A DNA stretch of 64,000 bases from Plantago ovata. Lineage: Eukaryota; Streptophyta; Magnoliopsida; Lamiales; Plantaginaceae. Below are positions 1 to 11,723 of the stretch, in pieces; position 1 is the stretch's first letter; every line of letters begins with the position of its first letter. The position numbers and the translations under genes are program-made. Below the pieces are notes generated by a model, which was given only the letters and a program-made list of their open reading frames with translations, was not told where the DNA came from and did not search any database. The stretch lies in the NCBI GenBank assembly GCA_028274465.1, contig CM051458.1, positions 77,086,085 through 77,150,084 on the forward strand, read 5' to 3'.

Positions 1-154
1 AATCTCGTAGTATTTATTTCCAACTTTTATTGTTAAGTGTTTACAAACCAAATCAACTATTCCATAATATTTCGTTGATTGAATTAAGTAAAAGTAAAAA
101 TTAGGGACAACTTGGTTAAATCCTTAGAGACCGACACTCGAGTTAGCTTGCCAT
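1..154. other. Flank of the solo LTR, no gene seen
   Basis: AT-rich sequence with no supportable reading frame. Its last bases (GCCAT) are the left partner of an imperfect 5-bp duplication around the LTR that follows. Confidence 0.5.
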
Positions 155-2161
155 TGTAAGAAAAAATGGTTATGTTCACCCCTAGGGTCGTGCAGCGGAA
201 TTTGAAAATTTTCTTAACAAGCATGCTAATTGATTATCTATGCTACGTATATTAAATCACATCAGAGTTTAACAAACATACCTGAGAATCTGCAGCCCCT
301 ATTCGACATCGAATTCGCAAGTATTCCCCCGGTCGATTTCTATTCCCTTTTACAGAAAGGTAGTTTGACATGTCTGGAGTATTCTCCAACTGATTTCACC
401 CCAATAGGATATATAACGAAGCGGGAATTGATTTTACAAAATCGTTGCGCAGTGTAGAGAATCTGCACTCGGGAATTCTTTCTGCAAGACAAAAGTTGAA
501 TAAAAAAAATAAAAATTGAGATTCCTCAACCTTGGTATCCACGTATGGACTGGTTGCTTGTTGGAGAATGCTAGGATATTCTCGGAATCGTTCCTCCCGG
601 TACAAAGGATGGTGGCGACGATGGCGGTTTGGGAGGAGGGAGAGAGCTCTTCTTTTCTGTCTAACAGAGAATAAAATGATTAGTAATCAAGTATGAATGC
701 CCTCTATTGGAATACTTTAGAAGCCAATAGAATTATGAAATAAATAAGAACTTCAATTCTTATTGCACAAGTAAATCTATGTCTAGATTCATCCTAATCT
801 TCAATTAGAAAAAACTTGTTCCTCAAGTTTTATTAGGCTTGACTCCTTCTCCAAACACATGCACACGCCACAAGGCTGGTAGGAGGAAGGTGGTCCCACC
901 TTTGGGCCCACATGTAATTTGGGATATTTAAATTAAATTTAAATCTTGCCCAAGTGCATATATTAATCCAATTAATATATCCTTTCAATTAACCCATAAT
1001 TGCATTCTCAAAATGCAATTAATATATTAATACATAATTAATATATATAATTAATATTTACAAAATATTAATTATGCCACAATCAATTATAATCAAACAT
1101 GTTAATTATAATTCTTCCTATAGTACTTTTGACAAGCCGGTCAACCGAATAGTGTGACCCGTAGGGCCTCAATGTATTAAGCTAGACAAGATGACTAGGC
1201 ATCGTGGAATTCCCAGACGATTCTACTTGCAATATTAATACATGAGGACGTTTTAGAGGAACCTCAAAGCTACCTTTCGTTGGGAAGCTTGTTGCACTCA
1301 ATGCGACGATGATAAGGTCCTTTCATCTGACTTACTCGAATGCATCTAAGACCAATGAAGTGTCTATCCTAATACTGCACTCATGGCGTCTTCAGTGAGT
1401 TGTTTGGTTACCGAGATATAGTTAGGACATCCTAAATGTATCCATGCGTTGGCCAATGAATTTACCAATACAACTATGAACGACTTGAGTAGTACTCTCC
1501 AATACTGCACATGAGAGATGAATCCACTTCAGAGACCAACTATCACCAACCCTATGCATATTGCCAAGTTCCCAGTTGGACCATATCTACACGTATTTCA
1601 GGGTGCAAGCGTTGGTTACATCCAAAGAACAGGGCCCATGATATGTGATAATAAAGACTGGAGAGTCTAAGAACGAATGACATCACTTCCACAACTCCGG
1701 TTCCCATAGACACCTCGGTATAGAGTATACATCGATGGGAGCTCCGGTGGGTTCTTCCGTTGTTCGGATTTCCTCATTGAACAACCATGCACAGTTATGA
1801 GAACATTATGGACTCACCCCAGCGATCCGTTCAGTGGGATCAACCACACTCTCTCCAACGAGTATAACTTCCAAACGCATGCTAGTCTCAATCACGTCAT
1901 TCAGACTCCCATCCAAGATGACCTTTGACTAGGGAGAGTTCGGGATATATGACGTTTCACATAGCTCCCACTTACTATGTGATAATACATATATCCAGTG
2001 GGGACATGTTTATATATCGATACAAACAAAGCAGATAAAGATATGACATGTTGTTGCCTATTGTAATATATATACGTAAGTAAACATAAACATGAATATG
2101 ATTGTTATGTAGCAGTATATATTGTCCTTAATGCGGTTGTCTCTAGGACATATTACTAACA
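155..2161 (-). mobile_element. Solo LTR of a Copia-type retrotransposon
   Basis: The stretch begins TGTAAG, ends CTAACA and is about 2.0 kb long, the size of the LTRs of the Copia element at 43277-53591. On the minus strand its start carries TGTCCTAGAGACAACC, which also lies close to the start of those LTRs, so it is a related but distinct family read on minus. Flanks are GCCAT and ACCAT, a 5-bp duplication with one mismatch. No primer binding site, gag or pol adjoins either end, so it is a solo LTR. A homologous fragment in the opposite orientation lies at 53597-54064. Old fossil with no coding capacity. Confidence 0.7.
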
Positions 2162-2219
2162 ACCATTACTATGAGTTTCCATGTGATTATAGTTAGCTTG
2201 GCATTAATATACATAGTAT

Positions 2220-3070
2220 TTGGTGAGTGCTGAACGATCATTCGTCACACTGAGCGCACAAGTTTCGTCTGTTGTCCTTCGGTCATCAGGATTTGTGGTT
2301 CTGGTCGATCCGAATTTTGTCCTGAGCATTCTTCAGAGTGGGAAAGGGCTGGGTGAGTTGGGTCTTGGGATACTTCATCATCTTCTGCATCTGCGTCTTC
2401 TTTGTGAGTGGTATTCTCGGGGGCTTTCTCTTGGCTAACTTGGGTTTCTTCTTGCTCTTTCTTGGAGACCTTAGATTTCTTCTTTCGTTTTGCCGTAGCT
2501 TCTTGTCACGTTCCCACATACGGTGCCAAGATGATGAGGTTAGAACCTGTTCAAGGGCCTAAGGCCATCTCTCACTCCATAGAAGCGTATGGGACGAGTA
2601 TTTGAGAGTGTAATGAGACGTGAGCACCTGCAAGAGGGGAAGATAAGGGGAGGGGGGATGCAGGATCGATCTACCTCGGTTAGATTGATTTCAATAGTTA
2701 ATGTGTGGAGAGGCATGATCATTTTTGCAGCATAACAATCAGAGAATAGAATAATATGTGTGTATGAGCATAATAAATGAGGATATATAGAGAGTATACA
2801 ATGCGGGTCCCTCTTCTGCCATAGGTGTCTCCTTTAAACCGGACAATAGGGTGTGCGGTTAGTACTAGGTATTTTTCCTTGGTATCTCCATCATTCGTGG
2901 GGATAGGGTGGATTGGATGTTTCGACCATAGGGACCCATTTTGACCCGGAACGACTCCTAAGGACGATACTTCGATAGTCATACTGTTCGATTATGATGA
3001 TAAGTCTTCGAGTGTTTAGTGGAGTTCCTTTCCGGGGTCATAGCTGGGGGTCGAACTCCTAATGTGGTGC
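2220..3070 (-). mobile_element. Gypsy-type remnant: LTR, primer binding site, start of internal region
   Basis: Read on minus, about 540 bases of LTR-like sequence (2532 to about 3070) include a TATA box near 2790 (CTATATATCC). They are followed by a primer-binding-like site TGGCACCG at about 2520-2530, then a lysine/arginine-rich stretch that looks like the start of a gag leader (about 2290-2515). The left LTR edge (TG at 2532) is clear; the right edge is only approximate. No second LTR or pol is present. Broken fossil; family assigned from layout only. Confidence 0.5.
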
Positions 3071-4239
3071 CACTTATTCCCTTATCACTTAGAATACAAA
3101 GTTAATAGAAACATTGTTTGTATAAATACTTCATATGCCCCACTCTAATTTACCCTTTTTGACCTTTTCATGTCTAAGAGGTTTCAATTTTGACTACAAT
3201 TTTTTTTTTAAAAACTATAATGATAAAATAGTTACCTAATTTATAGTATAAAAATGGTCTATATTTTCATGATGTACCCTTGTTAAATATTATATCATTA
3301 TAGTTTAAATAATTTATAGTAAAGAAAAACAATGTTGATTGGAAAAAGTTAAAAGGGATAATTAATTAAGAGTATTCATGAAAGTTTCCCTTTAAAAATG
3401 TATTTAAATTCGTTTTCAATTCACTCCCTATAATATTTTTATCACTTATTTAATTAAATAATACTTTTAAGATCCACGAGCAATTCTCATCTATGCTCAC
3501 CTCCATGTCACATCACTTTTTACATGATACTTATAATATTTCGTTAAATATTGATCGTAAGTACTCCTTTATAATTATTTAGGCCTAGGATGTCATATAT
3601 TTTATAGTGTAGTGATAAAAAACGACACATAGAAGGTATATGTGGTGCCACATAAATAAGAGCTCAATTGTTGTGGTCCCAGTTATTTACGGACCAATTG
3701 TTTTTCATCATTTTTTGAAGTTTAGTCTCAAATTTGAGATAGAGGTTCATTTTACAATTCCTAGAGCTAGTGCTCTAAAACACTATGGTTCCACCTTAAA
3801 TTTAACATTTTATTTTGAACACTATGTTTTGAAATCAATTCCAGATCATACTAAAGAGAAAAATAATTAGAGCAATTATTTCTAAAAATATGAACACTAT
3901 GTTTTGAATTTAATTTGAGAATAAATAAAATAAAATGTTAAAATTAAGTCAGACGGAGAAAAAGTAATTGCACTAAAAATCCTCGATCTTAGCATGTGTC
4001 TTGCTCTTATAAATTAAGATTAAGATGAACATTCTTAAATGTGTTGTATCTCCGTATTACAAAACTTTAATCACTTTACTTTTTAAGATCGGAAAACTAC
4101 TTAAATCTATTAAAATAAATATTTATAAAAGTTAAAAATATTATCAACCCTCGAAGCAACAAACTTCACTTGAATTCAGAAGGGGAAAATCATTCTCCCG
4201 AAAATTTCGAAACAGAAAAAAGTTGATTTTCGAGAAAAA
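3071..4239. other. AT-rich intergenic spacer
   Basis: No supportable gene. The sequence is AT-rich with short internal repeats, for example AACACTATGTTTTGAA at about 3819 and again at 3893. It may be decayed MITE material but I cannot define termini. It forms the upstream region of the NET4-like gene. Confidence 0.5.
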
Positions 4240-5104
4240 GAGGCAACTTGAAATTTGAACCCACTAGGCGGGAAACAGGGTGGTGGCCCACTTCCTCTCT
4301 ACTCTCTCGTTTTCCTCTTCCTGTCGTCTTTTTCATTTCCTCCTTCTCCCTGTCCCTCTCTATTCCATTCCATTCAATCATTCAATTCACTCACTCCTTT
4401 AATCACTCAACAAATTCTATCTCTCCATTTCTCAATTCCGCTCTGCTCTTCGCTTTCAGGTTACCTCTCTCTCAATTCTGTCGATTAATGGTCTTTGTTG
4501 TTTGGCTGTTTGCTCAATTGTGTGTTAGTTTGTATTCATCGATCTGCTGTTTGATAGATTCTTCATATATCGCCGATTTTGAATTCTCCTGCTGATTTTG
4601 TTTTATCGATTGAATTTTGAATTTCTGCAATTGAGCTCTACACGTGTCCAGGAATGAATTTATATAGTCTCATTTACTTGTTTCAATGAAAAAGTATGCA
4701 TCTAGATGATTTTAATTGAATGAAACCCTTGATCTGTGCGTTACATCTGTAAAGCGTTGCAACTAGGCCTTTTTTTATGTGAATTTGGCTTGTATTCATT
4801 ATTCAACTTGATTTTAGGGCATTTGTGTAAACAACATAAAGTAGAATGAAGTTCTACTTCTCTCTGCACTTTTATGCCTTTAGAATATCAAAGAGATCTT
4901 GCTTTTTTCTGTTATTTGATGCTTTATATGAGAATTATGCTTGCGAAATGGTGTGTGGATTTGTTTTGTATACCTCTGTAATGTCATGAGAGTTTACGAA
5001 AATTTCGTGGATTGCTTGAACACGTGACTTGCTTATTATATAAGGTATCATTCGGTTGTTCTTCTGGTATTGATGTTTTGATTCTTATTATGTGCAGCTA
5101 AAAG
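4240..5104 (+). promoter_or_regulatory. Leader and leader intron of the NET4-like gene
   Basis: A pyrimidine-rich CT patch at about 4290-4450 is typical of plant 5' leaders. A donor (CAG then GTTACC) at 4460 and an acceptor (TGTGCAG) ending at 5097 define a probable leader intron of about 640 bases, with the start codon seven bases after the acceptor. Small frames in the CT patch are compositional and not credible genes. The transcription start is inferred, not shown. Confidence 0.55.
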
Positions 5105-6869
5105 ATGGAGAACGAGGTGAAGTTGTCGGATCCGAAGTGGTGGAATGCTCATATTACTCCAAAGAATGCTGAATGGCTTGCAGAAAATGTCAAGGGTAAG
5201 TAGTTTACTCCAGTTTTATGTATGTAACTCATTAGGAGATTTATGTTTGTCTGCCTGCTGGATAATGGTTGTACATATATTACGCTGATGCATCTAAACA
5301 TATCCCATTGCAGGTGTTGACCATCATATCAAAGAAATGCTACTGTTAGTTGAACAAGAGGGAGATATGTCTGCTGAGGATGTTAACATTAGTCACCTTG
5401 ATAAGGATGGATTGATTGCTCATATAAAGGAAATCTCTGATAGGCATCATTCGTTGGCTGATTGCTATAGTACCTTAACTGATCAGCTGCGCAGTTGCAT
5501 TCAATCGGGGAATGGAATACAACGTTTTGAAGGAACTCTTCCCGGCGTGCAAACTCCAATTATGAAGCAGGGGGTGAACATTGTTCAAGGCCAACTGGTT
5601 GGTCTCGACAGCTCTCCAAGCTCTAGCAATGGAATTTCTGATGCATCTTCTAATGCATACTCTGGACCTTCATCCTTGTCATCGGATTCGGATTCAGAAA
5701 CTTTTTATGCATCTCCTGGTGACCGTCTGACTACCCCTTCATATGGGAAAGTGCTGAAGCACAAACCAATGCCAGCTGAGCCTGTGTTGATGACTCAAGT
5801 AGATATGCTGACCAAGCACGGAGACACAGATGGCATGAAAAGTCTTGAGGAGGAACGTGAAGATTATGAAATGCTACTGAGGCAAATTGCAGAATATGAG
5901 GAAAAATTGAAGTCATCTAACCAGAAACTTCAGCTAGCAGAAGAAGAGATTGCCAAATTGAAGAGTGAACTGCAGGAGAATGAAGCAGTAATTCTCAAAA
6001 TGGATAATCTTGAAGTTCAGCTCGTGTCAGCAGAAAATCACATCAAGTCTTATGAGGCTCACCTTGATAAGGAGAATAAGAAGTCACTGTTGCTCCAGAG
6101 TGAGATAGTTGAATTGGAAGCAAAAGTTGAATCAGAGAAAAGACAAGTTTTGGATTTGCAGGAGACTGTAAGCAACTACAAAGCAGAGTTATCAGTTCGT
6201 GAGCATGAGATACAGAAATTGAGTACTGAGATCCATGATGCTTCAGGAAGCTTTGCTCTGGAGAAGTGGGAACTAGAGTCTTGTATTTCTAAGTTGACCG
6301 ATCGTTTGACATTTCATGTGGCCAAAAATGAAGAATTGCAAATAGAATTTGAATCTCTAACCGAAGAGCTACAGAAATGTGAAGCTGGAGCAATCCAGAT
6401 GGAAAGAAAGCAAGAAGCCCGGGAAATGAAGTGGCTAAAGGATGTGGAATGTGCGAGGGTAGAGGTGCAAAGGAAGAATGAACTCATTGACACTTTGAAC
6501 CAAAATCTTGATGAACTGAAACAGAAGCATGACATGATTATATCAGAGAAAGACGAGGCCAATGCCAAGCTTCAGACGGTTAGTGCTGAACTGGGTGCTT
6601 GTAACAATCAAATTCAACAGTTGCGTTCTGAAAACAAGCAGCTTAGCACTTTCTGCGAGAATGAAGACAACCGAAAAGATCAACTTAAATTGAGAATTGG
6701 AGAACTGGAGAAAGAGTTGGAACAGCAAACAGTTGCAATCTTGGAGATAGCTGAAGAGAAAAGGGAAGCTATAAGGCAGCTGTGTTTCTCACTCGACCAC
6801 TTCAAATGTGCATATGAAGAAATTCGTGGGTTTTATGTTGCACAGAAGCGGCCCAGAGCTGTTGTATGA
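5105..6869 (+). CDS. NET4: NETWORKED 4-like actin-binding protein (NAB domain, coiled coil, IRQ domain)
   Basis: Two coding exons, 5105-5195 and 5314-6869, joined in phase by a GT-AG intron, give 548 residues. Residues 8-85 match the NAB (KIP1-like) actin-binding domain, with PKWWNAHITPKNAEWLAENV at its start. A Ser-rich linker follows (about 115-145), then heptad-rich coiled coil from about 190 to 510. The C-terminus has the IRQ motif (EKREAIRQLCFSLDHF, about 512-528) and a basic tail. NET4 proteins of other plants have this order and a length of about 500-560; they link actin to the vacuolar membrane, and the IRQ domain is reported to bind RabG3 GTPases. The frame is intact. The start is the first ATG after the leader-intron acceptor and its first exon is needed to complete the NAB domain. 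NET3 is the main alternative; length and the IRQ end favour NET4. Confidence 0.88.
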
Positions 6870-7245
6870 TGGAGCCAAATGCTTCTAAAGGTTGTTTTTT
6901 CATAAAGTATCTGTTTTTATATGGATGTATTCGTTTTTCATGTTAGCTTAAGACCATGAATTCTTCATTGTCGTTGCAAACTTGCAGCATATAAACTCCA
7001 TTGCTTGCTTTTGCTGTTCATTTTTTTGGTAGTTCCAGATTTGTCTGTTTCTGTGAAATTTTGAATAATTCAACCACATTGTTGTTTAATGTGGTGGTAG
7101 ATGTTGAATTTGAAACATATGATTTGGTTTCTTTAATTCTAGTGTAAGTTGTATTCTATGTGCCAAAGAGTTAGGAGAGACTAACGGTTGTTATCTACGT
7201 CTAAATTGATTTGAAGTATACAATCAACTACTAGTATATACCATT
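6870..7245 (+). other. 3' untranslated and downstream region of the NET4-like gene
   Basis: T-rich sequence with a possible near-upstream polyadenylation signal (TTTTGAATAATTC, about 7060). No gene is visible. It ends at the target duplication of the LINE insertion. Confidence 0.45.
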
Positions 7246-7262
7246 ATTAAACATACTCTATT
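7246..7262. repeat. Target site duplication, left copy (LINE)
   Basis: ATTAAACATACTCTATT recurs at 8852-8868 immediately beyond the other end of the LINE. The last two T of this copy merge with the poly-A/T tail. Confidence 0.85.
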
Positions 7263-8851
7263 TTTTTTTTTTTTTGAGAAAAAGACTTTCATTGAAACAA
7301 ATCACCCATCTGGGTTTACAAAAGGAAACTCAGCAATGTCTTTGCAATCAGATCTACTCTCATGAGCCATCAAATGGGCGCTTTATTACAAGAACGTAAA
7401 ATATGCTTAAAAGAAAGAAACGGTCTGAAGTGAGAAGCTTTATTTCCTCAATTATCCCACCAATGGATGAAAAGGAGGGTGTGTCTTGCAGCAACTGTGT
7501 AATGATAGAAAGACAATCTCCTTCAAGCTGAAAACATTGGTTATTGAACTGGACAGCTCGTCGCACAGCAAACAGGGCAGCTTTGGCTTCTGCTATCTCA
7601 GGTGACGTGATGAACCTGACAAATTTAGAGCCAAACGCCAGAATTACTCCATTACTGTCTCGAATCACATAACCAAGATTACAACCAGCCTGTGACTTGG
7701 GGATTGCTGCGTCAAAGTTGATCTTAAGTGTCCCTGGAGGAGGTCTGGTCCAATGTTGCGGTTGATCAGCTGAGCGGTGAGTCTGTGTCTGAGTTTGTGA
7801 CGTTTGGAATCTATGAATATAATCACGAACAAAAGTGTGGACTCCAAGGGATCAAAGCCTGTTGCCTCATGAATTTTCTTATTTCTACTGGACCAAATAC
7901 TCCAGCAAAATGTAAGAAACACCTCGAACTCAAGTCTGGGCAGGATTTTGCGTGCCAGCTCCACCCACTCCCCGATACTGTAAACTGCTGCTGTGAAAAG
8001 AATATTAGGTAGGTAAAGCCATTTTAAGCATTCTCCAAACAAAGACACGGATTTTGTTGGGTATATTTAATTTCCAAATCCAAACCCCCAAACTTCGAAT
8101 AGTGCCACACCCTTATGTCCTTGCCCTGAACAGTACTCACTGGAATCTGGAGCATGTAATCCTTCCCAGAATAAGGTGCGCACCAGCATCTCATCCCATT
8201 CACCACTTTCAGGAAGTAATAAATTTGACACAGTAGCATCACCTAGATCATTGAAATCTGGGGTCGAGGGCTGTAAATTATAATTTCTAGGGATCCAATT
8301 ACTACCCCACAGCAAAATATTTTTTCCGTCGCCCACACGCCACCTTACCCCTGCATTTACTAGATCCCGCGCAGAAAGTATACTCTTCCAAGTGTAGGAG
8401 GCAGAAGGCTTAGGTTGAGCGTCCAAGATATCACAAGATGGAAAATATTTAGCTTTTAACACCTACTAAGAATAAGAAGAGAGTCACACGCCAAATTTGC
8501 TTACCAAGCATAGCAAGATTAAAAGAGCGAATGTCTCTAAAGCCCACCCCCGATCTCTCTTACTATCACAAAGATGATACCAATTAAACCAATGAATCTT
8601 CGTATCCTTTCTATTCCCCTACCGAAACTTTGCTATCAAGGATTCAATTTTATTGATAAAGTAATCATGAAAGTTTGAAACAGCCTATGAATTGCTTGAA
8701 TAACTGATTTTATTAAGATTTCCTTACCCGCCCTCGAAAGTAACTTATTTTCAAATCCTTGAACCTTATTCCACACTCTTTTCCTCAACCAACCAAAAAC
8801 CTCCCTGTTCGACCTCCTCATTTCATCTAGTAAACCCAAGTACTTATCATG
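7261..8851 (-). mobile_element. 5'-truncated L1-type LINE
   Basis: The element reads on minus and ends at the left in a run of about 15 T, the poly-A tail of the inserted strand. Identical 15-17 bp sequences flank it (7246 and 8852), as target-primed reverse transcription leaves. Only the 3' part of ORF2 is present: reverse transcriptase thumb region, zinc-binding zf-RVT region and an RNase H-like domain. 5' truncation is usual for LINEs. It lies about 390 bases downstream of the NET4-like stop codon, in the opposite orientation. Confidence 0.9.
7360..8850 (-). pseudogene. LINE ORF2 remnant (RT end, zf-RVT, plant RNase H)
   Basis: From right to left: a reverse transcriptase C-terminal segment at 8636-8860 (GWLRKRVWNKVQGFENKLLS, then RAGKEILIKSVIQAI), the conserved LINE pattern of splendid-knot plus AGKE; a zf-RVT segment at about 8067-8462 (GVRWRVGDGKNILLWGSNWI); a linker at about 7770-8048; and an RNase H domain at about 7360-7745 (KINFDAA, then VIRDSNGVI, EAKAALFAVRRAV and EGDC). 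These segments lie in different frames, so the copy cannot make a single protein. Because the target duplication is still perfect, the copy may already have been damaged, or damaged during reverse transcription, when it inserted. Confidence 0.85.
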
Positions 8852-8868
8852 ATTAAACATACTCTATT
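8852..8868. repeat. Target site duplication, right copy (LINE)
   Basis: Same 17 bases as at 7246-7262, directly beyond the truncated 5' end of the LINE. Confidence 0.85.
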
Positions 8869-9064
8869 ATGTATCCCAAACATTTAGTTTGGAGAGACCA
8901 AGTATAACCGTATAAGATGTAATTCCATCGTAGTATATATGCTAGCTCACAGTTTAATAAGAATAATTAATAAATTAGTATAAATATAGTGGAGTATGTT
9001 AATTTTTTATTTGAACAGAATTAGTTGTTGAAGTACTTATTTTGGTAACTTGCAATTGCAACAA
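8869..9064. other. Intergenic spacer
   Basis: AT-rich sequence between the LINE and the foldback element; no gene seen. Confidence 0.4.
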
Positions 9065-9265
9065 TTTCATTTTATTTGTTGACTTTTATGATGTTTGGTT
9101 TGACCTCAAATTAATCATAACTTATCATTAAAAAAATAAATTATATTATGAAAGTAACTTCTTATGTTTTCATAATATAATTTATAAAATTATTTTTTTT
9201 AAATGAATTATGATTAATTTGAAATCAAACCAAACGTAAAAAAGTCAACAAAACAAAGTGAAATT
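9065..9265. repeat. Foldback (hairpin) MITE-like element
   Basis: Two arms of about 85-95 bases are inverted copies. The left arm runs through TTGTTGACTTTTATGATG, GTTTGGTTTGACCTCAAATT and AATCATAACTTATCATT. The right arm carries the complement (AATTTGAAATCAAACCAAAC, then GTCAACAAAACAAAGTGAAA). The loop is short and AT-rich. The size and structure fit a foldback MITE; the RNA would form a long hairpin. No target duplication could be fixed. Confidence 0.7.
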
Positions 9266-9516
9266 CTTCATAGTGACCTGAATAAGTATAAAATAGTGAC
9301 AAAGTTATAATATAGTTTACAAATAATTTTTTTAATGTGCGGAGTATTTTCATTTTAGTAAATGGGTAAAGTTTTTTGAGAGACCCATACATAAATAGAA
9401 AATGGGTAAAGTTTCGAAGGCAAGAAGGCAAGTATGATCTTTTCTCATGTTCATAAACATCATACTTCAATTTTTAATCAAAATACACTATAAATGTTGC
9501 TATAAGAAAAATAAAT
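9266..9516. other. Spacer before the Gypsy element
   Basis: No gene. It contains a short direct repeat, AAATGGGTAAAGTTT, at about 9359 and 9399. The last five bases (TAAAT) are the probable left target duplication of the Gypsy element. Confidence 0.4.
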
Positions 9517-10334
9517 TGTTGAAGGGTAGTTCGTGCTTCCTCTTAAGTTCGTACTAAACCGTCACAGGAAAACTTAGGTCTTCTTTATGTAGTCTTCTTT
9601 TATGTAGTCTTCCTATGACAGGAGTAGGTATCCTTTAGGTAGCTTCCTCGTACCTGAAAGAGACTGGAGGGGGGTTAGTACCTCGTGACCGGAGGGACGG
9701 CTTTACGTGTAGGGAGTTGAAGGGCTTCCCTAGTAAGAGTAGTAAATGTGGTAGGTGAGTGGTAGGTGAGAGCTATGATTGCTTACCTAGGGATTATGAA
9801 TGAATCTCATTATATACTTGTAGTATTTTATTGTCACTTTATGTAGGATCGTGACAAGTGTCCGGCTGAGATCGAAGCCTACTTTGGCCCAAGCCCATTA
9901 AGGAGGTCCATGGGCTTTGACCCAAACATCTTGACTAGGGGTTTGGAGGGCATTATAGACTTTTCTGGTCTCATGGAATATTCTGGAAGGCGAGCCCCAC
10001 AAGGGCCGACCATGGGTGGTAGACATGGGTCCTCGTGCCTTCCTCTGATATTAATGGTCCGAGTAGTGCTCTGCCTAGCCTCCTTTGGAGGGTGTCACCT
10101 TGACGTAAGGTCCTCCTCGAGCCCTAGAGATGCTCCTCGCGTCCCACTTCTGTCTTGTCCTTGTAGTGAACTTATCTTGAGGGTCGGCCTCACAGTGATG
10201 GTCGGACCATATGTTGGTCGAGCCACACTTAAAGTGACATACTTGGGTGTGGTCGGGACGACCCTTGATGTCTCGTCGCGCTCTTAGATCGCTCCAGTTC
10301 GTACATGCGGATTGGACATATTTTAACACCAACA
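9517..10334 (-). repeat. 3' LTR of the Tat-type Gypsy element
   Basis: Starts TGTTGAAGG and ends CACCAACA on plus, matching the right LTR along its length with a few small insertions, including a short duplication near 9580-9610. Confidence 0.9.
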
Positions 10335-10352
10335 TATGTCCCCCTAGTTTCC
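10335..10352 (-). other. Polypurine tract of the Tat-type element
   Basis: Read on minus, CTAGGGGGACATA lies directly before the 3' LTR, the expected place and composition for the plus-strand primer. Confidence 0.7.
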
Positions 10353-11723
10353 AAGTATCTTTGTAGAAGATAGTTGAGGAACTATGTTAAAGTAGAGGTG
10401 GAGCAGAGCCTCGACTAGTAGTGGGCGAAAAAAGATTTCCGTATTCGTGCCTTGGTAACTTTCCCTCCTCCTATCTCCCCCTCCCCCCCCCCCCCGCTTT
10501 TTATAGGGTTCGAGCAGGCGTTTCTCGGACCTTATAAAAGGGGTATATTTACTGGGTAGAGATTGGATCCGGGTAAGTATTCCTTGGTGGAAGTAGGGTT
10601 CACGATTTTTTGCCTCTTCGATATTCTTCTTGTTAATTGTCTAGAGGAGATAATTGTAAGGTGATGGAATGAAATGACTTTCTTCCGCTTTTTTTTCTTA
10701 ACACATTCTGTCTCGAGGAGCCTTGTGAGAGAGTGGCTCCTCGGTACCATAACAAAGCATTCTCTTAAATTTTCTTCTCGGATGATCGGTCCCTCTTCGC
10801 TCTGTGGACTACTTCTGCGACGCTGTCCTCGCTCCACGAATTACCTTTGGTTGCTAGGTAACCCGCGTTCCCTCGACAAGGTAGGTCGATGCGGGAGCGT
10901 GGAAGGCAAACTGGTAAATTCACCAGGTGGCTGTGATCTGGACCGTTGATAGTGGACACGTGTTCGGACCAGATGGAGCGAGGGTATGCGACGGTTCGTA
11001 TTCCCGAGATACCCTTCTATAAATAGGTCAAGTCTGATTCATTCTTCACTTTTCGCAACCCTTTTATTCAGAGCATAGAGAGAGCGAGGAGCTATTTGAG
11101 AGTACTCTAGTCGATATTCAAGCGGAGCGAGGACCTGTTCAGGCGACCAAAATAAGCTTTCTTCCGGCGGATTTTCGAATTCCTGGTGCTTTTTCCGTCT
11201 TCAACCCTTTACCAAGTAAGTTCTTCTCCAAATCTTCTCGAATACTTGCTTGAATTGTGTAGGCCATCAATGCTCGTTGTTAGTTTTCTGATTTTTCATT
11301 AAGTGAGTGTGATTCCCGTCGCCTGAGTTGTCGCCGACGTACGGCGGACTCGAACCCAGATTTATGCGTACTTAAACGGACTGTAGATTCGCATGCTTTC
11401 CCCTTTTACTTTTTCGCAATTCCCCCTTGCCTCCTTAGGGTATCACCGTAACTGTAAAATCATGTTGATCGGACTTGTAGACGTTTCGACCTTGTCGATC
11501 TTTGAGTTGTTCCTCGCTCTTATATGCTTGTACTATGCTTCTGCTTGTGCTCTTCGCTCCCGTTGCTTGTCGTCTTTTTTGTAGAATAACTTCTTGTTAT
11601 GGCACTTGTTCCTCGCTTTTTGAGATTTTTCTCCGTTCGGGAGGTCGAACATAAGAAAACACATAAACGGACCTCTCGGACTATCACCACCCATCCTTAA
11701 CTCTTTCTGACCTATCTTTTAGG
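10353..11723. other. Spacer inside the Gypsy element, upstream of the antisense frame
   Basis: No protein domain is recognisable. A TATA-like CTATAAATAGG at about 11018 on plus, followed by CT-rich sequence and a possible donor (CAAGTAAG, about 11214), looks like a promoter and leader for the antisense accessory frame that follows. This is inferred from composition. Confidence 0.4.

Noticed and set aside
4248-4595. 115-codon reading frame before the NET4-like gene
   Set aside because: It is the translation of the CT-rich leader and runs into the leader intron; low complexity and no domain.
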